NCBI GenBank assembly: GCA_900404475.1
Contig: OUQQ01000354.1
Span: 5,296-25,955, forward strand
Source: Spongospora subterranea
Lineage: Eukaryota; Endomyxa; Phytomyxea; Plasmodiophorida; Plasmodiophoridae
Direction: 5' to 3'
Length of the DNA: 20,660 nucleotides
Of the stretch, positions 10,914-20,381 are shown in pieces. The position numbers and the translations under genes are program-made. Numbering within the stretch: position 1 is the stretch's first letter; every line of letters begins with the position of its first letter. Below the pieces are notes generated by a model. It worked only from the letters and a program-made list of their open reading frames with translations, was not told where the DNA came from and did not search any database.

Positions 10914-10919
10914 TTTATT
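10914..10919 (-). terminator. poly(A) signal directly after a stop codon
   Basis: On the minus strand AATAAA (10919-10914) follows the TAG stop (10922-10920) of the CPI-motif gene with no gap. Confidence 0.55.
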
Positions 10920-13081
10920 CTATCTGTCTGGATCCGGCACCATCCCAGATGCCTTGGGTCGCCGCCTGGCTGGTCGAGGTGGAAGGTCCATATTGCGGTG
11001 AGTCATTGGATCAGTAATTTGAACCGGTGTAGAATCCACCATGGGCGATGTTGTGTATTTTCCAGGGGGAGTCGCTACCACTTTCGCAGGTACCGGCCCT
11101 GTGGATGTCGATTCTTCAAGTCCCTGATTATCAATGTTTAAAATTGAAAAAATCCCGAACGACCACTTGTTCTTGTACCTTATCGTTTGATTTGAATTCT
11201 CTGGGTTTACTTTTCAAGGCTAACGCTTTCGGCTGTTGCGGCGCCATAAACATCCCTGGATTTAAATTCAATCTTGCTTGGAGGGCCGCGATTTTACTGC
11301 TAGCTTTGACCGTGGTGTTTGGTGTTCCGGCTCCAAGATTCTACAACACAAGATCCAGAGAAATGACTTAACTAAAACTGCCTATTTGTCGGCATCTTAC
11401 AGAACCAGCAGAGTCGATTTCAGCGATAGGTTGCATTGGGATATCTTCATTAAGAAATTTCACAACTGGATCAGATGTTGAAGAAGTCTGAAAACGAAAC
11501 AACTGTAAATGATGTCCAAGTCCCATGACAAGAAATCAGAATAAAACAATGAGGTAAACTTGTTCAAAAATTTGAGATGTGGTTACGTGGGCATTAGTTT
11601 CGTTCACTGCAAACTTATGAAACTTGACGGAAACTTTTCGAAAGGTTTTTCAATTCATAATTGGACATATACATACATCCTCAATCTGAGACATATTTGC
11701 GATAACAATAGACGCATTGCTCTTATGTCCAGCGTGGGCGATGATGACGGATCGGTTTGCTTCGAGAGTTTCTTCAGACTCCTGGAGGAAACTTAAGAAC
11801 TCTAGCATAGCCCGCATTCCTTCTGGCGAAATGTTTCTCATATCTTCGCGAATTACATGTGGGAAGCGATCCTGTTCNTCAATTAGAAAGACTGCATCAA
11901 AGAGGCGGATAAAAGCGCAAGCGTTCTACCATGGCAGAATTGTAGCGCCTCTGGACCATGATAATCTGATCTGTAGGTACATTACCAACAACTGTCCTTT
12001 TATGAATACGGTCAGAGAATTCTTGATAGTCAATTTCGTCGGAAACCTGTTGTACGGCTGAGTTAGATTTGAAAAAAAAATAGAGGAGACTCACAGCTTT
12101 GAGCGCTTCAACAAGCGGGTCCGACTTGAACAAATGCATTGAGCACCGATCTAGCCAAACATCGTAGTTAGAAGTCCCAGATCAAATTTGAAAGATCTCC
12201 TTGATTACAAAGCTCCTTCGATGCGTTAAGGAAGTTTAGCTCCAGAGCCCGATCTGCGTGATCTTGGGCAATCTGAGCTGCTGCCTTGAACTCAAAATGG
12301 AGGCACATGTGCCATTTGTCCTCGAGAGATGCCGTTCGGATGGCGTCGCGGATCGGCCCAATCAGCAAAGAGCACGAAAGGAATTCATCCAAAGATATAA
12401 CGATTACCTGTTCCACCATGAAGAATAAGCAATCGTAGAACTACATTACATCAACTGCTAAATACTGATTCGTCTGGAATGGGTCCTTCTATCCTGTGAA
12501 TAGTTTGCTCGCGTCTCTTTTCTAGTAGTTTCAGCCTAGCTTTGCACATGGCATATTCCGTATCCTAAAACGTCAGACGGTTAGATATAGGCTATGAAAG
12601 AATCGCAATTGTCGTACAGCGATGTTAACATTGCTGACGACCTCATGTATAAAGATTGCGATATGGCATAATGCGATCGCCTGGACATTACAACGATTCA
12701 CAATCGGGACTAACAAACGATTGAACAAATGCACCTCTAAAATCAGATTCATGTTTTCCACAACTGCAGCATCCTCACTTATGCGTCTAGCCAGGGACCT
12801 TTGAAATTTGCACAAGATATGCCAGCGATATTTGCTTTTCGACTTGGCGAGTTTCGCAACTAACTGGGTATTGAAAAACGGCATTGCCTATCAGGAACAG
12901 CAATCGTTGGTATCCAACTACATCCTTGCCGCGGTGACAGTACCAAGAACTGACTCCATTCTTTCTGCAGAGATCCCTTGTCCAGCAAACATATCGGGGT
13001 GACTAACTTATCCGGTTTGGTGATGGTCGTGAAGTCGTCATCTGGCGACGATGACGACCCCGCCCCTTGGCTGTTTCCCAT
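10920..13081 (-). CDS. helical protein with C-terminal CapZ-interacting (CPI-like) motif
   Basis: Family not recognised as a whole. Exons: 12944-13081, 12618-12887, 12466-12564, 12209-12440, 12095-12150, 11981-12046, 11677-11925, 11401-11487, 11179-11340, 10920-11123, giving 520 residues. The piece 12441-12465 must be removed as a 25-nt intron to keep frame. The start MGNSQG fits an N-myristoylation signal. Residues about 50-370 are mostly helical and alpha-solenoid or BAR-like in feel (for example FKAAAQIAQDHADRALELNF). The tail is disordered and proline-rich. At 415-427 SKIAALQARLNLNP resembles a segment before the CPI motif in FAM21 and CapZIP, and 493-512 (MTHRN then PPRPARRRPKAS) fits the CPI pattern L-x-H-x-T-x-x-R-P with a basic cluster, which binds actin capping protein. 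A role in regulating CapZ at a membrane is inference. Most introns are 48-60 nt, several with CTAAC. The single ambiguous base (11878) makes one codon Asp or Glu. It is divergent to the TTLL gene. Confidence 0.65.
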
Positions 13082-14187
13082 GCAAAACAGTACAGGAATC
13101 TGGCGCCGATTGATAACCTATCTGTGTACAGGTTCCTCAAACTAGCGTGTGCAGTCAGTCATCAAAGTACTTCGCTGAGTATCCATTCACCCCTACAACC
13201 AGGAGGTCCATCACGTTCGGCGCTCTGGCAGATATCGTGAAACTGCCCAGTGGCGTCAAATAATAGGGGACGCGGCTCATCATGACTACGCAATTATTGA
13301 TGTCAATGGGACATCAACGTGATCGCGTAGAGTGGCAATCACGGTCACATGTCTGAAACGTGATCTGCCAGTCTGAATTGCGCACGATGGCAACATGGCT
13401 GAGCGTGTTGGGTCGCAGGCCCGTCCCTGACTGTCGCAGACATCTGTCCGTACCGTGGCGCGCGAACTGTTCTGAGAAGTTTGTTGCAGTTCCGCTTGCG
13501 TGAGATCGTGAATAAACGAGATGCTAGAAGTTGAGTATCTTCCAACCGAAGAGATGATCGCCGATAGTGAATTATCATCACCGTTTTTGCATCTACTCAA
13601 CTTCTAGCATCTCGCGTATTCGAAGACCCTTAGTCGATGGCCAACCACGATCTCACGCAATCGGAACCGTCTTTTGTTCACGGGCTGAATTCCCCAATTC
13701 GCAATTCTGTTACGTCAGTTCGTTCAAGTCGCTACGTTGACCTTTGAATGTGGTTTCGCCGGGTATCACACAGTTTGTTATTCTAGATGACGTTGCCTTG
13801 ACCCATCATTTTGAGATCTCGTCCAAATCTTTTACTTCTTCACCCTATGAAAATGGTCGCTGGCGTTACCTTCGGCAAATGTGGTTTTCTGTGATTTTCC
13901 CTTCCCTGTCTGAAAAGTAGTTTAAGCCCCTAGTTATCAGCGTGAAACACAATAAATCAGCACAACGTTTTTTCAGGACAACTCTTGGCAAATGGTAAAA
14001 ACGCCGTCCAACGGCCGGAAAACCTCCTGTAATAACGACGTGACGGATATTCGTTTTGCGAATTGCAAAAACTAAGCGTCGTCGTCGGCATCCAGATCGC
14101 GTTCGCGAAAGGATATTTTCCAACCTGAGTACGATCAGGATGAATCTATTCGTCCCCCCAACAGAAACAACATCACACAAATAACAT
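13082..14187. other. divergent intergenic region
   Basis: This 1.1-kb gap separates the start codons of the CPI-motif gene (minus) and the TTLL gene (plus), so it should contain both promoters and 5' leaders. It holds inverted repeat 3. Open frames crossing it on the minus strand (13286-13600, 13866-14180) have arginine- and serine-rich translations with no recognisable domain, and I do not call them. Confidence 0.5.
13489..13667. repeat. inverted repeat 3 (two-part hairpin)
   Basis: The inner arms, 13517-13537 and 13594-13614, are a perfect 21-nt inverted repeat (CGAGATGCTAGAAGTTGAGT core). The outer arms, 13489-13510 and 13646-13667, pair over 22 nt with one mismatch. The inner and outer pairs are separated by 6 nt on the left and 31 nt on the right, which looks like an older continuous palindrome with a deletion or insertion. 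The loop is 56 nt. Confidence 0.93.
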
Positions 14188-16963
14188 ATGAATGGCCTGG
14201 ACCATTTGCAAGCCGAATATCAAGCGTTGCGCTCATTTGTGTCCCACGTCCGCCAACGCAACGCCAAAGATGACGATTTCTTTGATTGCGTTCGAACGAC
14301 TGCTGTTCAACCCAATGGTTCCAACACAATTTGTTTTCATGTCCTGGGTCTGCTTACCAAAATAGTGCCCGATCGTGTTGTTCAGGATCTAGAAGACCGA
14401 ACATAGAGGATGGTACGGTTCCGGCTGCCGAAACAACGTTCGTCTCATTCGATCCAAACATGGTGGTGCCGATGCCTGTGCACACCCAGACACATTTGAT
14501 CGATCGGGACTTGGACGACGAAACCGGTCGCGATTTCGATAACGACGACGAGGCTGGCGTTCAACGATGGCTGAAGGAATATCAAAGAAAGAAGTACGTT
14601 TATCTCGTCGATTGGTTTGGCAATTTATCAGTACGATGCTGATTACTGTTCGCTGGATGACCTAAAGGGTCTATGTTCGACCGGTGGTGATATATCCCAG
14701 CGCTGTCATTCGCGCTTTGCACGAAATTTACAACGACGCCGGCGATGATGCCGTCTTCAAATTCATTCAATTTCGGGCCGCCAATCTCACAGTAATCATC
14801 ATCATCATCATCATGGCCACTGGTTTTTTTGACGATCCGCACCTCATAATCGGCACCTCTTTCCCAGATCGGGAATACCGAGAGCCCATGGGAGCAGCAG
14901 CGTAAGAATGTGGCGGAATGGACCCGGCGAGCGCACATGCTTTACCGCGTAATCGCGGCCCCGAGTGCCGACGGGATGGCGCTGTCGTCAGCGCAACGCG
15001 ACCTGAAAGTCGTACACGCCCTGATGACTCAGCAAGGGTCCGCAATGCAAAACACCGAATGATGCAACATTTTCGAATGTTTTCTGATGACGAATCAGGT
15101 TTACTCAGACAGGAGGAGATCTTTGGCATTGTCTGTGGGCTGATAAAGGGGTGCGGTTGACGCTCAAACAATACCGGTACGCCGACCACAGAGAACCCCA
15201 TTGCGACCGGACCCGTTGCGACAGCCTATTGACTAGCTATTGACCAGGGTGATGAGCGATAATCAACGAGTGAACCGGTTCCCAGGTGGCCATTGGCTAA
15301 CATCAAAGCCGGCCTGGGCCAGATTCTCCATGGAGTTGCACCGAATTTATGGGATCAGGTAATATATCAAGGTTGTGTTTTTTGCGTGTTCCATGTGGCG
15401 TTCATGATCCAACAGGGTTCCGGTTGCGTTCTGCATTCCAGATCAGGTGGACGAGCTCAATACATATCGCGCCGCCAACCGACACCAATACATGCTGGTC
15501 CAAACGTTTTCCGACGACCGCCAACTCCATGTAGGAATATGACACTGGGGGGTTAAAGAGATTGTCAACATTCTCGCAGGCAATTAGTCGCCATGCCGTC
15601 CAGCCGGGAGAATCCCTTCCGATAGTCAACAAACGCCATAATGCGATCGCCAGACAATACATCGACAAAACACTAATGGTGATGAAGCGCCAGGTATTTT
15701 CGCACTTCCAACCAGGGTCGGTTGGATTTCTGGTTTGATCACCATTTCGGCTGTTTCAGGCTGAAATCCTGCTGATGGTGTCGATCACGTGTTTTGACCC
15801 ATTACGCTGCTATATTTTCCAGGAAGGGATTGTCTACCTGTATGAACCAGAACATTGGATGAAAACCGAGGTGTTTCATGGGTTCGCTCGGCAATCAACC
15901 CAGCCAACCAAGGTCAACGATGCTCTACGTCAGGGGATCATCGTTTGACTCCACATCCGATACCAGGTCTGGGGTGAGGACGAAGACGACGACGTGAACC
16001 CGGTCGAGGACCCGGATGGGCGCATCCACCGATCATGGTCGTGGCTAAAGTCGCATATTCGCGCTAGGGGATACAATACCGATCAGCTCGAGCGCCATGT
16101 GCGCGACATCATCTTGACCACCGTCTTCACGTATCGATTGCGCTCGGTGTCCAGTGAATTAACCAACGTCCCAATGCCGTGTTTGACAACAGGGTTCAAC
16201 CTCGGGTCATCAACCTGATGCGCAAAAATTCCCATTCGCGGTCGTCCTCGTACGAATTGTTCCAGTTCCGGTTTCTTCTGGACCGCCAGACCAGGTAAAT
16301 TGAGCAGTCGTCGTCAATAACTGACCTGGGGGACGCCATCATGCTGACCGCATCGCGGTGATGCAGGCCCTGGCTAATTTCAGTGGATTCACCGGATTTG
16401 CAATGCATCTCCCCGATTCAGGTGGACGTCATATCTGGCGCCATCGCAGATACTCTGAACATGATCAACATTAAAGTTCAAGGGCCAGTCCAACCGAAAC
16501 AGTAGCTCCATTCTCACAAAAAAGCACAACGTCGACAACGCAAATCAATAGTAAATCGGTGTTCGGTCTCGTAGGCGTCGTATCCGCCGTCCGCTGCCAA
16601 AGTGTCTCCGATCGAGTATTCGCCCACGCCGCCCACCGCCCCCGGTTCAGCACGTTGTCAACATGGCGACACCCAGCGATATGTTCTCGACGGACACGAT
16701 CATAACGGATCCGCTCCAGCAGGAAACAGCCGCTGCCGTATTACAAGAATGTGAGGGAACCGTTCGAGAAGGGTTTCGCCATGGATCTGACGAATTCCGA
16801 TACAACAGGTCGCGTTGAGTACGAGCGACGGGGGCGATTCGCTCGATTATTCCCATGCCAGAACTACGCTGATTACGCTGATATGATGGCGGATGCGAAC
16901 AACGCATTGTACTTGACAGTTTTACGAAAACTCTACCAAAATACACAACCCAACAATACGTAA
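14188..16963 (+). CDS. tubulin tyrosine ligase-like protein, predicted pseudoenzyme
   Basis: TTLL enzymes add glutamate, glycine or tyrosine to tubulin tails using an ATP-grasp fold. Exons: 14188-14340, 14409-14593, 14701-14791, 14868-15037, 15099-15176, 15248-15358, 15416-15530, 15580-15693, 15760-15912, 15967-16130, 16193-16294, 16367-16475, 16651-16750, 16809-16963, giving 599 residues. The fold is recognisable throughout by comparison with TTLL4-type proteins: QRVNRFPG (232-239) for the usual NHFPG, QYID (327-330), CFDPLRCYIF (350-359), the helix WLKSHIRARGYNTDQL, SYELF (464-468), and ERRGRFARLFP (554-564) for the C-terminal RRGxFxRIFP. The catalytic and ATP-contact residues are replaced: KP by VQ near 291, KFDLR by QAEIL (339-343), the D of FGFD by R471, and EVN by SVD (484-486). 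The HLTN motif is also missing. The frame is intact, so I read it as an expressed non-enzymatic homologue. The N-terminal 200 residues are unidentified. Confidence 0.85.
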
Positions 16964-17079
16964 AGAGACACGATTTCCTCAACAACTGTGTACTACGAAA
17001 TCGAATGCTGTATTGGAATGGAGTTTTTTGGTCACAATCGTAATATGATCGGCCCCTAACACTGATTGATTGATGCGCT

Positions 17080-18177
17080 TCACTCTCCGACAACAGCTTC
17101 AGACTCTAAAGGCTTCTCATTGGACTTTTCAGTGACCACGTTGTCAGACATCGTGTTGGCGTTGTCATTTTCGCTATTACGTGCGGGGGACGCCGAGCGT
17201 GAACGCGAACGGGACCGTGATGAGCGGCGACGGGGTGAAGCTATATAGTTTTCGTTGAGTCGATAAAACCCAAATTGAACGTCAATGCTTAGCAACTAAC
17301 CAGACCGGCTGACAGCTCGACGAGGCGAGGCACTACGCGAAGAGTGCTTGTAATCCGATGGGCAGTTACGTTCAAGATGTCCATCCTTGCCACAGCGGTA
17401 GCACCGGTTGCTGTAAAACATTTTTTGAGGTCGACGTGAACACAAAACAGATAAGCAACCAGGTGAAACCAGAAATGTTAAAACGACAAAAAAAGCACAG
17501 AACTGAGCAAATTTGAACAAGATTGCATACAAAAGCGGAGAGGGGTCGCTCGCCGCTGCAGATCAAAATTCCGAATATCGTATTACCTCCAATCTCCGGC
17601 AGAGCAGTCTCGGGCCCTAAGAACAACAACACAAGGAGAATCAGGATACAGCGAGGCGATGTGCAAAACGGTTTGCGATTGGCGGATTACCAGTGACCCT
17701 CTTTACCACAGTTGTAGCATTTGCCACTGCCTGGAGCTGGACGCTCATCGCGACCACCACGACCGCTTCCACGTTCATCGCGATAGCTGTCGCGCCCTGT
17801 ACAGCCATGTTAGTTTGAAGTGAAAACATATTATTGGTAGTGAATCTGTAGAAAATGTGGTGGCAAATCGGACGTGCTGTTGAACTGACCATTGCCTCCA
17901 CGAGGATGGCGAGCCCGTTCCACAACCAATCGGACACCGTCCATGCGGTAGCCATCTAGCTCATAAACAGCGTCTTCGGCATCACGAGAATCCTCGAATT
18001 CTACAAACCTGGAGAAACCGTTAATATCGAAAAAGGGGGGGGGAACATGTCGATTTACCCATAGTCGTGTTTCAGGTCGATATCAACGACCCGGCCGTAC
18101 TTTGAAAACAAATATTCGATATCGGATGTGCGCGAGCGTCGCGATATATTGCCGACGTAGAGGCGGGCCCGAGACAT
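17080..18177 (-). CDS. SR splicing factor with RRM, two zinc knuckles and RS tail (RS2Z type)
   Basis: This is a nuclear pre-mRNA splicing regulator. Six exons: 18059-18177, 17890-18008, 17691-17796, 17587-17616, 17301-17410, 17080-17240, giving 214 residues. The RRM (1-78) has RNP2 LYVGNI (6-11) and RNP1 YGFVEFED (39-46). A glycine/arginine linker follows. Two CCHC knuckles are present: C106-C109-H114-C119 and C128-C131-H136-C141, separated by SAGDWSNR, as in plant RS2Z32/33 (animal SRSF7 has one). The tail is RS- and SP-rich ([17 protein letters not shown]), then acidic. Introns of 50-176 nt cut within each knuckle region. It converges with the TTLL gene, stops 116 nt apart. Intron 1 has a nine-C tract on the coding strand that serves as a pyrimidine tract. 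No poly(A) signal is evident. Confidence 0.96.
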
Positions 18178-18686
18178 CTTTTTCCGACGATGTGGACGAG
18201 TGGCCGGTAACAGGTAGACGACGACAGAATAGGCGAGTGCCCGATCGCTATTAACCGGCTGAATTGGTGTCCGTGACGGACCTTGCCCGATCGACAGTCG
18301 GGCTGGAGTACACTAGGAGGCCGAGTCGACACACCCGTTCCGGTTCTCGACATAAAACACCGTAACAGGGCCGGCCCGGCCACGACAATGACTGGCTGCA
18401 AGCAACGCTGCGCCACCCATTTGGCCATGCCATCGGACTGACAGATAGGCAGATACACGTCAGCCGCTAGGGTTCCCGAATTTCGCTGTGTAGCTTCAGC
18501 TGCGAATGTGGCGATATCTGTGTGATTGATTGTTTGATATCAATAGGATTGACATCGTGCAAATGGACGGAATGTGATCGTTTTTTTTTGTGAAAAACGG
18601 GTTTCGACGTTTGCATGTGTTGACGCACGTTGTGACGTTCGTATACGTTGGAGAACCAAATTCTTGAGTTTGACAATGAGCAAGGT
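18178..18686. other. intergenic between two minus-strand genes
   Basis: This stretch lies upstream of the SR gene and downstream of the cyclo-ligase gene. It should hold the SR promoter and 5' leader and the cyclo-ligase 3' end. Reading frames here lack recognisable domains or splice partners. I see nothing else in it. Confidence 0.5.
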
Positions 18687-19416
18687 TTAGTTAGACATAA
18701 TGGGTTTCCGGTGATATTCTAATCGATCAACGGGGATGTCGAACGTCTCGACTGGAACCTCTGTCACAATTTGCTGCGATAACGCCAGACCCACGACCAA
18801 CGGCAGCGGCCGCCCATTGCTCGTATGCGCCACCCTCAACGCCGCTAGCCATTTATCGTAGTATCCTTTACCGTATCCTGGCAAATTCATGAATATATCG
18901 TTCATAAAGATCACCAATACTCCCATTACCCAATCTCCGGTTGTTGCCATCGAACGCCAATCCTGGAACGAAGATCAGATCAAGATCACAGGTGGCAAGC
19001 GCATCATCTCGATGACATCCTTCAGATGGCTCAGGAATACCCCAACTACAGATTGGCGACGAGATCAGGTCGTTCACTGAATGCACCTCTAACATGGCCA
19101 TGTTCTCAAGGCCATACGCCTTTGGTACATAAACCTTCTTGCCTTCATCGAAAGCCTGATAGAATAACGGCAAAGTCTGCCGACCGTAGTATCAGCGAAC
19201 TGCATTGAAAACGGCCCAAAACTCAGGCAGTATCAATGGCACCTGAAATTCATAGGGAGTCGACATGAACAACGATATGGACTTGGCGTGTTGCCAGTAG
19301 CGTGAGGACATGATTGAGGTCGACAAGGCGGTACTCTGCATCTGGCGCTCGGCAGATGACATGGAGCGCAGCGTTGACTTGATCTGAGTTCGCATCACCG
19401 ACTTGGCCGACTCCAT
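18687..19416 (-). CDS. MTHFS: 5-formyltetrahydrofolate cyclo-ligase (5,10-methenyl-THF synthetase)
   Basis: The enzyme converts 5-formyl-THF plus ATP to 5,10-methenyl-THF, recycling stored folate in the cytosol or mitochondria. Three exons: 19243-19416, 18921-19176, 18687-18877, with introns of 66 and 43 nt, giving 206 residues (human 203). Recognisable blocks are RSMSSAERQMQS near the N-terminus, ISLFMSTPYEFQ, KKVYVPKAYG, LDLIFVPGLAFD, and the ATP/folate loop RLGNGRYGKGYYDKWL at about 139-154, which contains the family's GKGYYD. A C-terminal VPVETFDIPVDR matches the usual VPV..D..VD. I chose the ATG at 19416 because the family begins shortly before the K/R-rich first helix; an in-frame ATG at 19506 would add 30 residues. 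A mitochondrial leader is not obvious from the shorter start. Confidence 0.96.
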
Positions 19417-19773
19417 GATGGCGTCTCTCAGACCAAAGCCCGGCAGAAACCAGCCCAGCCTGACCTCAACCCCCCGCGGCAGTTGCCACAGGTTTGTGAT
19501 AATCACCGGGGGCCATCTAACGATGCCGCCGCCAGGCGAAATCCGATACTAGTTGTAGAATATAGACTTGAACGCATTTGCGAAATGAACGTGCCGTTTC
19601 GGGAGAATAATATTAAAAAAAGTGTATTTTAGATATAAACGAGCAGTTGTAAACACTCTGTGTGCTTCCTCATATTACGATTGTGGAAGGCTTTTGCATA
19701 CTATTCCGCTTAGAGCTTAATATTTGGCTGGCAGCCTATAGAGGGAAGCCATCTCAGCATTTTGCATACAAAG
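19417..19773. other. intergenic, AT-rich
   Basis: The stretch lies between the small Mediator-like gene and the cyclo-ligase, both on the minus strand. An AT-rich stretch at about 19605-19640 may belong to the cyclo-ligase promoter. No other feature is seen. Confidence 0.4.
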
Positions 19774-20094
19774 CTAAGGTCTTGGTGCAAATACGAATAC
19801 CTTGGCGTTGACGGTAGTGATTTGACTGCACTTAGACCTAATTTCGGCAATGCTCTGTTTCAAATCGTCGTCTTGTTCGCGGTCTTTACTGATCTGAAGA
19901 AACATATCCCCCTTTTCTGAGATCAGCGAAGACAACTGATCCAGTTGTTTTAATAGACGAGGACGCCATTCGGACGACGGCGCCGGTAAAGAGAACGCAG
20001 ACGACAGCTCCAGGAACGCCTGCTCGAAGCTAGTCTCTACCGATCGCAGCAATCGCCGATACTGCCGCTGATCAACGTCCTCATCGTGATCCAT
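19774..20094 (-). CDS. small coiled-coil protein, possibly Mediator subunit 28
   Basis: A single-exon frame of 106 residues starts from the ATG at 20094 (MDHDEDVDQ); the frame stays open upstream to an ATG at 20238, which would give 154. The protein is almost entirely helical and charged. The segment SVETSFEQAFLELSSAF resembles the MED28 signature LESSFEACFASL. Spacing to a following helix with an LDQL-type hydrophobic pattern, MFLQ, and a final LKQSIAEIRSK-like helix also fits MED28, a head-associated Mediator subunit in RNA polymerase II transcription. Human MED28 is longer (178) with a proline-rich N-terminus that is absent here. Short coiled-coil similarity is easily fortuitous; other small helical subunits (MED22, MED11, BORC subunits) are alternatives. 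Confidence 0.45.
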   Translation of the reverse strand: MDHDEDVDQRQYRRLLRSVETSFEQAFLELSSAFSLPAPSSEWRPRLLKQLDQLSSLISEKGDMFLQISKDREQDDDLKQSIAEIRSKCSQITTVNAKVFVFAPRP

Positions 20095-20330
20095 CAACCC
20101 GGCGCTACGCAATTCCAGGGATATTAGCCGTACTGTACATCGCCACTGTTTCATACCCACGAGCGTTGCACTTTCTATATGTACATACACACCAGTGACT
20201 GTACTTGTAGGGCCCTGGTTGGGTCGACTCAAAAACAAGAGCTGTTACATGTCCGATTTCAGTAACATTGACCAGTTACGTTTCAGTCTTCGTAAGTTGA
20301 GATGTTAACAGGTTCCCCAAGAACGCAAAT
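20095..20330. promoter_or_regulatory. probable bidirectional promoter region
   Basis: About 236 bp separate the start of the minus-strand Mediator-like gene (20094) from the plus-strand ATG at 20331, so both genes probably share this regulatory space. I recognise no specific element. Confidence 0.3.
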
Positions 20331-20381
20331 ATGGCGTGTTGGAGATTTAGGGCAGACCCCGGTCAGCTGGTATGGAAAAAA
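20331..20381 (+). CDS. first exon of an unidentified gene running off the window
   Basis: An ATG at 20331 opens MACWRFRADPGQLVWKK, ending exactly at a canonical GTAAGT donor (20382). The phase-0 continuation is probably near 20452 (after CCGAG), reading NLPTEKLPILMQSRPTE, with a further donor-like GTAGAG. A downstream stretch has a basic segment with a C-x2-C (KKYSCADCD). I recognise no family. The gene continues past the window or ends near 20625. The call rests on the good donor and start context and its head-to-head arrangement with the Mediator-like gene. Confidence 0.4.

Noticed and set aside
14795..14815. (ATC)n run coding a poly-Ile or poly-His stretch
   Set aside because: It lies just inside a TTLL intron (donor at 14792), so it is an intronic microsatellite and not coding.
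14188..16963. Frameshifts and in-frame TGA/TAG/TAA suggesting a TTLL pseudogene
   Set aside because: Every break falls inside a 49-107 nt GT-AG intron; after removal all fourteen exons join in phase, so the gene is intact although catalytically altered.
16663..16963. A separate small gene starting MATPSDMF after the TTLL gene
   Set aside because: After removing a 58-nt intron (16751-16808) the segment becomes the C-terminal ERRGRFARLFP region of the TTLL protein.
17296..18458. Several overlapping minus-strand frames near the SR gene as separate genes
   Set aside because: They are introns or alternative frames of the SR exons; only the spliced RRM, knuckle and RS frame has domain content.
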